From: Treponema sp.
GTDB lineage: Bacteria; Spirochaetota; Spirochaetia; Treponematales; Treponemataceae
Length of the DNA: 8,999 bases
Assembly: GCA_017622055.1 (NCBI GenBank)
Contig: JAGARY010000185.1
Coordinates: 1-8,999 of the forward strand
Reading direction: 5' to 3'
Shown: positions 4,715 to 8,999 of the stretch, in pieces
How the letters are laid out: the number at the start of each line of letters is the position of its first letter
Numbering within the stretch: the first letter of the stretch is position 1
The notes under the pieces: model-generated
Seen by the model: only the letters and a program-made list of their open reading frames with translations
The model's database searches: none
Told to the model about the DNA's origin: nothing
Program-made: the position numbers and the translations under genes

Positions 4715-7036
4715 CTAACATTTTAGCAACATAGAAATAGCGTCGTTTCTGGCGGCAAGAAGCATTTTTTTGTCTCTGGAAACGTCTGCTATTTTAAACT
4801 CTAAAGCACCTGATTGCAAAGTTCCATTCATTTCACCAGGGCCACGATTTTTTAAATCTTGTTCAGCAATATAAAATCCATCATTGCTTAAACGCAATGC
4901 TTTCATTCGCTCAATTCCGCTTTCTGTAATATTTTTGCTGTAAATCATAAAACAGTAAGATTGTTCAGAGCCACGCCCCACACGCCCACGCAATTGGTGA
5001 AGTTGAGACATTCCAAAATGATCCGCCTGTTCAATTACCATACAAGTTGCCCGTGGATTATCAACACCAACTTCAATAACAGTTGTTGCCACAAGCACTT
5101 GGATTTTTCCGCTGTGAAAATCATTTAATATTTTTGATTGTTCTTCTTCATCAATTCTGCCATGAACTAAAGCGCACTTAAATTCTGGGAAAACAGTTTC
5201 TGCCAAATGCTTAAAGTTTTTTTCAGCCGACTTTAGCCTTCTTGTAGAAATTACATCATCATCAGAATATTCAAAAGAAGATTTTTCCCCATCCAAAGCC
5301 TCATCATCAAAAGATTCAAATTCGTTTTCAATGGCAGGATAAACAAAATATGCTTGATTACCTTTCTTTAGTTCTTTTCGCACAGCCTCGTAAGCGTTTT
5401 TTTCGTTTCCTTCTTTTACAAGATAAGTGATTACTGGTTTTCTATTACTTGGCATAGTTTTCATAACAGAAATATCTAAATCGCTAAACATTGTTAATGC
5501 CAAACTTTGAGGAATTGGAGTTGCACTCATCATTAAAACGTGAGGTTCCAAAATTACATTATTTTCAGATTTTCTACCTTTTGCCAAAATTGCTTGACGT
5601 TGCGCAACGCCAAATCTATGTTGTTCATCAATCACAGCAAGTTGCAAATCATTATAAACAACATTTGCCGAAAACAACGCGTGAGTTCCAATAATTATAT
5701 CAATTTCACCATCTTTTAACGCTTTTAATAATTGATTTCGGCCAGATGATTTTACATTTCCAGTTAAAAAGGCAGTGCGTACTCCAAGACACTCTAGCAT
5801 TTTTGCAATTTTATCTGCATGTTGTTTTGCAAGAATTTCTGTTGGAGCCATAAACGCACATTGACCTTTCCAACTGATTGCACGCAAACAAACAAATAAA
5901 GCGACCAAAGTTTTTCCAGAACCAACATCACCTTGCAAAAGCCTGTTCATTGTGTGAACAAAGTTTTTTTCCACAGATGCCGATTCCGACTCAGCTTCTG
6001 AAATTGCAATTTTATTTCGTTCCAAATATCCTTGATCAATTTCTTCATCCATCTGAAAAATCACATTCATTTGGTCTTGTGTTAAATCAAAAGGGATTTT
6101 TTCTATTAATTTTTTTTGCAGCGGTGAAAGAGATTCCACAAATTCCGCTTTTGTAATTTCTTTTGCAGTTTTTACATCATTTTGATTTTCTGTTTTCTGA
6201 TTTTCTACATTATTCCCATTGTAAGTTTGCTTTTTTTGCTCGTAAACAACATTTCCATTTTCATCAAATTCCAAAATTTTTGAAGGAATTACGCCACGCC
6301 TTTTATAAGACCGTTTTAAAATTGCATATTGAAATTTAAGCAATTCTTCGTAAGCCAAAGTTCTTCTTGCAGCAAAAGCTTCTTCCAAAGTTTCTGGATT
6401 ATGAATCATAGAAATTGCCTGTTGTTTTGAAACAAGTTTATATTTTGAAATAAACTCAGAAGGAATTTCATCTTCAATTCCGTGACCGTATTGATTAATT
6501 GCATTTTTGATAATTTTACTCATTTGTTTTTGAGTAACACCTTCTGTTAATCTGTAAACTGGTAAAACAGAAGAATCTTCAGGCATAAGTTCAATCAACT
6601 GTTTTAAATCATCACAAGCAACATTTTGCTTAAATTTGGAAACATCAAAAGAAGAACTTTGCAACGAATTATATTTTACAAAAAATTGCCCCGAAACATT
6701 TACAATCATTCCAGGAAGAATCATTTTTTCAAGAAATTGTCTGTTAAAGCAAATTAATTGAGCAGTTGCAGTTCCATCATTAATAATAATTTTTAAAGTT
6801 CGCATTTTCCCAAATCCAAACCATTCATGACCTAAAACTTTTGCAACTGTATGAACTTTTTTTGCTTTTGCAAAATCTTTTAAATACACTTTTTTCGACT
6901 TATCATCATAATCTTTTGGAAAATGATTTAATAAGTCTCCAACTGTAAAAATGTTAAGTCTTGCAAGAGATTTACTTAATTGTGGGCCAACACCAGAAAC
7001 CGCAGAAACTGGTGTTTTTATTTGCTCAAGTTTCAT
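4715..7036 (-). CDS. recG: RecG, ATP-dependent DNA helicase
   Basis: RecG remodels stalled replication forks and drives branch migration of Holliday junctions and R-loops. The N-terminal part (about 1-60) has a helix-hairpin-helix-like VSGVGPQLSKSLARL. The wedge/OB domain (about 60-130) follows, with GTATAQLICFN (88-98). The SF2 motor shows GDVGSGKT (Walker A, 369-376), APTE (397-400), DEQH (470-473), SATPIPQSLAL (504-514) and QLRGRVGRG (681-689). The C-terminal RLSNDGFYIAEQDLKNRGPG (715-734) fits the RecG TRG region. At 773 residues it is about 80 longer than E. coli RecG (693). The excess fits insertions at about 257-295 (Asn/Gln/Lys-rich), 335-362 (Glu/Ser-rich) and 570-600 (acidic). All motor motifs are intact. 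The ATG lies 3 nt after the yggT stop with no clear SD, so translation probably depends on yggT. Confidence 0.97.
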   Translation of the reverse strand: MKLEQIKTPVSAVSGVGPQLSKSLARLNIFTVGDLLNHFPKDYDDKSKKVYLKDFAKAKKVHTVAKVLGHEWFGFGKMRTLKIIINDGTATAQLICFNRQFLEKMILPGMIVNVSGQFFVKYNSLQSSSFDVSKFKQNVACDDLKQLIELMPEDSSVLPVYRLTEGVTQKQMSKIIKNAINQYGHGIEDEIPSEFISKYKLVSKQQAISMIHNPETLEEAFAARRTLAYEELLKFQYAILKRSYKRRGVIPSKILEFDENGNVVYEQKKQTYNGNNVENQKTENQNDVKTAKEITKAEFVESLSPLQKKLIEKIPFDLTQDQMNVIFQMDEEIDQGYLERNKIAISEAESESASVEKNFVHTMNRLLQGDVGSGKTLVALFVCLRAISWKGQCAFMAPTEILAKQHADKIAKMLECLGVRTAFLTGNVKSSGRNQLLKALKDGEIDIIIGTHALFSANVVYNDLQLAVIDEQHRFGVAQRQAILAKGRKSENNVILEPHVLMMSATPIPQSLALTMFSDLDISVMKTMPSNRKPVITYLVKEGNEKNAYEAVRKELKKGNQAYFVYPAIENEFESFDDEALDGEKSSFEYSDDDVISTRRLKSAEKNFKHLAETVFPEFKCALVHGRIDEEEQSKILNDFHSGKIQVLVATTVIEVGVDNPRATCMVIEQADHFGMSQLHQLRGRVGRGSEQSYCFMIYSKNITESGIERMKALRLSNDGFYIAEQDLKNRGPGEMNGTLQSGALEFKIADVSRDKKMLLAARNDAISMLLKC

Positions 7037-7039
7037 TTA

Positions 7040-7630
7040 TTAAAAAGGAATTGCTCTACACAAATTGAATAATATCGAAACTAAAAACTGGCACAAGAAC
7101 AAAGCAACTGCCATTGTAATCCAAGTGATTAATAATGATGTTTTGTATGAGATTTGTCCTTTTGTAAAAGTACGTGAAATTTTGTATGTAAATTTTCCAA
7201 GCATTCCATCAAGATTGCTCCACATTGGATTATAGGAATTATTTTTGCTAAATAACAAAACAATCCAACGAATTAATATTACAATACAGAAAATTGAAAG
7301 CACTGAAGAAACAACGCTCCACAACATAGAAACTACAGAAGCTAAAATTCCACCAAACCAAATTCTTCCTGTAGCGGTAATGCTACTTAAAATTGAAGAA
7401 ACTAAAGACAAAATACCAATTGAAAGAATTGGAGAAAAATCAACATGACCAAATCTTAAAAATCTTAATCTTGAAAAAAATCCCATATAAGGTTCTGTTA
7501 TTGCAGAAATAAATCTTCCAAAAGAAGTAAATTTTATACCTGGCAACCAGCTCATAAAAATATCAATCAAACACAAAATTGTATAAATTGAAACTGCTGC
7601 AGAAAGTAAAGATAAAATGGAACTAATCAT
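7040..7630 (-). CDS. yggT: YggT family integral membrane protein
   Basis: This 196-residue inner-membrane protein has the two-repeat layout of E. coli YggT (about 188 residues). The first repeat is canonical: a membrane helix at about 5-29, then SWLPGIKF (27-34), ITEPYMGFFSRLRFL (44-58), and VDFSPILSIGIL (63-74) leading into the next helix. The second repeat (about 100-196) is degenerate, with helices at about 92-128 and 163-190 and no TEPY or DFSP equivalent. YggT proteins are linked to osmotic tolerance, and some relatives to division or membrane-protein placement; the exact role is not established. The ATG is supported by GAGGTG (7635-7640) 4 nt upstream. It lies 57 nt after dnaE and 3 nt before recG, so all three are probably co-transcribed. 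No promoter is evident in the dnaE-yggT gap. Confidence 0.88.
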   Translation of the reverse strand: MISSILSLLSAAVSIYTILCLIDIFMSWLPGIKFTSFGRFISAITEPYMGFFSRLRFLRFGHVDFSPILSIGILSLVSSILSSITATGRIWFGGILASVVSMLWSVVSSVLSIFCIVILIRWIVLLFSKNNSYNPMWSNLDGMLGKFTYKISRTFTKGQISYKTSLLITWITMAVALFLCQFLVSILFNLCRAIPF

Positions 7631-7687
7631 TTTTCACCTCAAAAAAAACATAAACTTAAGTCTTGTAAATCAATGACTAATAATAAT

Positions 7688-8999
7688 CTATTCCGACCAA
7701 ACTTCCAATACATGAGGATACTCTGCCAAATCTTTTATTAATTTTTCAGAGTAGGCAACTTTTAATTGGGCTTCACTTTTTACAATATAAGGAATTTTAT
7801 TTACCCCTACATGAAAATATACTGAACAATCACCCATATTATCAAATAAAAAATCACGAATTGGAAGTAAATGTTGCGAAGAAGAGAAGTTTTCATCTAA
7901 TCGAATATGTACAGAACTTTTTGACATATTTTCCAATTTTTGAGCATCTTCCAAAGAATCAACTAAGAAACTTGGAGTATCCCTAGTTCCGTCAACTTTT
8001 CCTTTAAATGCATAAATTCCATTATTTTCAATTTTGTCTCGCATAACCTCCCAAGTTTTAGGAAAGAATGTACAGTCAATTGAACCTTCAATATCTTGCA
8101 ATTTACAGAAAGCCATTTCTTTATTATCTTTTTTAGTTCTAATAACTCTTAACTCAGAAACCATTCCCAAAGTGATATAAGAACGACCAGCATCTCTAAT
8201 TTGCCAGAATTTTGCTCCAGAATCTTGTAAACGTTGTTTTTCAGCTTTATCTTCTGCAGCAATTCTTTCTATACTAGAAGATTTTAATGTTACTGCATGA
8301 TTAATTGCTTTTTTGTAATCATCCAAAGGGTGTCCACTTACATAACAACCTATACATTCAAGCTCCATTTCCAAAAGTTGCATTGTAGGAAGGTTATCAA
8401 TCAATTTAAACTGAAAATTTGTACTAACAGAATCTTCTGGAGCTAAATCGCCAAATAAATCTCCCTGACCTTTCCTCTTATCTTCCAAAATATCAGCAAC
8501 AAAATCAATTGCATCTTCCATATTTTCCAAAAGAGTTGGTCTGTTATAATTTTGGCCAATTTCTTTTCCAACGTTATCAAATGCACCTGTTTTTATTAAA
8601 ACTTCAATTGCTTTTTTATTTACTAGTGTTTTTTCACGACCATCTTCGTCTTTTTCTACCAAAGCACCAACACGCTTAATAAAATCCATAAATGATTCAT
8701 AAGGCCCGTTTTGTTCTCGTTCTTTTACAATTGCAGCGGCAGCATTTTCTCCCATGCCCTTAATTCCTTTAAGACCAAATACAATTCTTCCATCAACAAC
8801 GTCAAAAATTATGTCGGAACGGTTTACGTCTGGAGCATCAACAGGAACTCCCATGCGACGAGCTTCTTCTATATAAAAAGGAAGCCCATCTGTAGAAGTA
8901 ATTTCGTTTGTTAAGTTTGCTGCCATAAATTCAGCAGGATAGTGGGCTTTTAACCACCCAGTTCTGTAAGCCAAAACAGAATAAGCCGCCGCGTTCGAC
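7688..8999 (-). CDS. dnaE: DnaE, DNA polymerase III alpha subunit, C-terminal part
   Basis: This is the C-terminal third (about 437 residues) of the replicative polymerase. The gene is open through the right edge: the codons before LAYRTG read SNAAAYSV, the conserved AAYSVLAYRTGWLKAHYP segment, so there is no start here. Counting from that Leu as residue 1, a helix-hairpin-helix follows (FGLKGIKGMGENAAAAIV, 66-83). Next come the beta-clamp binding pentamer QGDLF (170-174; QADMF in E. coli), LEMELECIGCYVSGHPLDDY (201-220), an OB domain (about 266-335), and a C-terminal domain (about 350-428), which in this family contacts the clamp-loader tau subunit. The polymerase palm and PHP domains lie outside the window. 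Ending with VWSE, it appears intact at the C-terminus. It heads the dnaE-yggT-recG block. Confidence 0.97.
   Translation of the reverse strand, partial: SNAAAYSVLAYRTGWLKAHYPAEFMAANLTNEITSTDGLPFYIEEARRMGVPVDAPDVNRSDIIFDVVDGRIVFGLKGIKGMGENAAAAIVKEREQNGPYESFMDFIKRVGALVEKDEDGREKTLVNKKAIEVLIKTGAFDNVGKEIGQNYNRPTLLENMEDAIDFVADILEDKRKGQGDLFGDLAPEDSVSTNFQFKLIDNLPTMQLLEMELECIGCYVSGHPLDDYKKAINHAVTLKSSSIERIAAEDKAEKQRLQDSGAKFWQIRDAGRSYITLGMVSELRVIRTKKDNKEMAFCKLQDIEGSIDCTFFPKTWEVMRDKIENNGIYAFKGKVDGTRDTPSFLVDSLEDAQKLENMSKSSVHIRLDENFSSSQHLLPIRDFLFDNMGDCSVYFHVGVNKIPYIVKSEAQLKVAYSEKLIKDLAEYPHVLEVWSE

Noticed and set aside
4533..4718. Plus-strand reading frame overlapping the end of the sigma-factor gene
   Set aside because: It is a shadow of region 4 in another frame that continues into the repeat; there is no independent support.
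8972..8974. TTG as a start codon for the DnaE segment
   Set aside because: The frame continues upstream through SNAAAYSV, conserved polymerase sequence, to the window edge. This is an internal Leu codon.
1..8999. CRISPR array, tRNA or rRNA genes, insertion sequence, toxin-antitoxin or phage genes
   Set aside because: I looked for these on both strands and found no spaced direct repeats, cloverleaf-like segments, transposase or integrase motifs. The window is mostly core genes.

Overview
This is an AT-rich window with compact bacterial gene packing. The gene content and the look of the proteins (a short RpoD/RpoS-family sigma factor, a periplasmic peptide-binding protein, a MetA-type enzyme) suggest a spirochaete of the Treponema type. 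That assignment is an inference from family resemblance; no rRNA or other taxonomic marker is present.

Left block (1-3482, minus strand). Transcription runs leftwards from a good sigma-70-type promoter (TTGACC-17 bp-TATAAT, 3559-3587). It passes through two unrecognised helical proteins (211 and 245 residues), an OppA-like peptide-binding protein with a signal peptide, and metA, which is cut by the left edge. The genes are tightly coupled: the 245-residue gene overlaps oppA by 8 nt, and oppA overlaps metA by 1 nt. The two unrecognised genes may be one 470-residue gene interrupted by a -1 frame change.

Control region (3483-3805). This divergent intergenic stretch is the most interesting part. 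The plus-strand sigma-factor gene is preceded by TTGGCACAGTTCTTGCT, a near-perfect -24/-12 (sigma-54) promoter, with the implied start 28 nt before the ATG. Two similar 17-bp imperfect dyads, 40 bp apart, lie about 150 and 190 bp upstream of that start, where enhancer-binding activators of sigma-54 usually bind. The leftmost dyad also covers the -35 box of the divergent operon. This suggests a sigma-54 to sigma-70-family cascade like the Rrp2-RpoN-RpoS pathway of Borrelia burgdorferi, possibly with reciprocal control of the left operon.

Sigma factor (3806-4645, plus) and convergent junction (4646-4714). The 279-residue sigma factor lacks region 1.1. It faces recG, and the gap holds a GC-rich perfect 9-bp stem (ATTCCCGCA/TGCGGGAAT) that looks like a short interspersed palindromic repeat.

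Right block (4715-8999, minus strand). This is a probable dnaE-yggT-recG operon: the C-terminal third of the replicative polymerase III alpha subunit (cut by the right edge), a two-repeat YggT membrane protein, and a full-length RecG branch-migration helicase that carries family-atypical low-complexity insertions.
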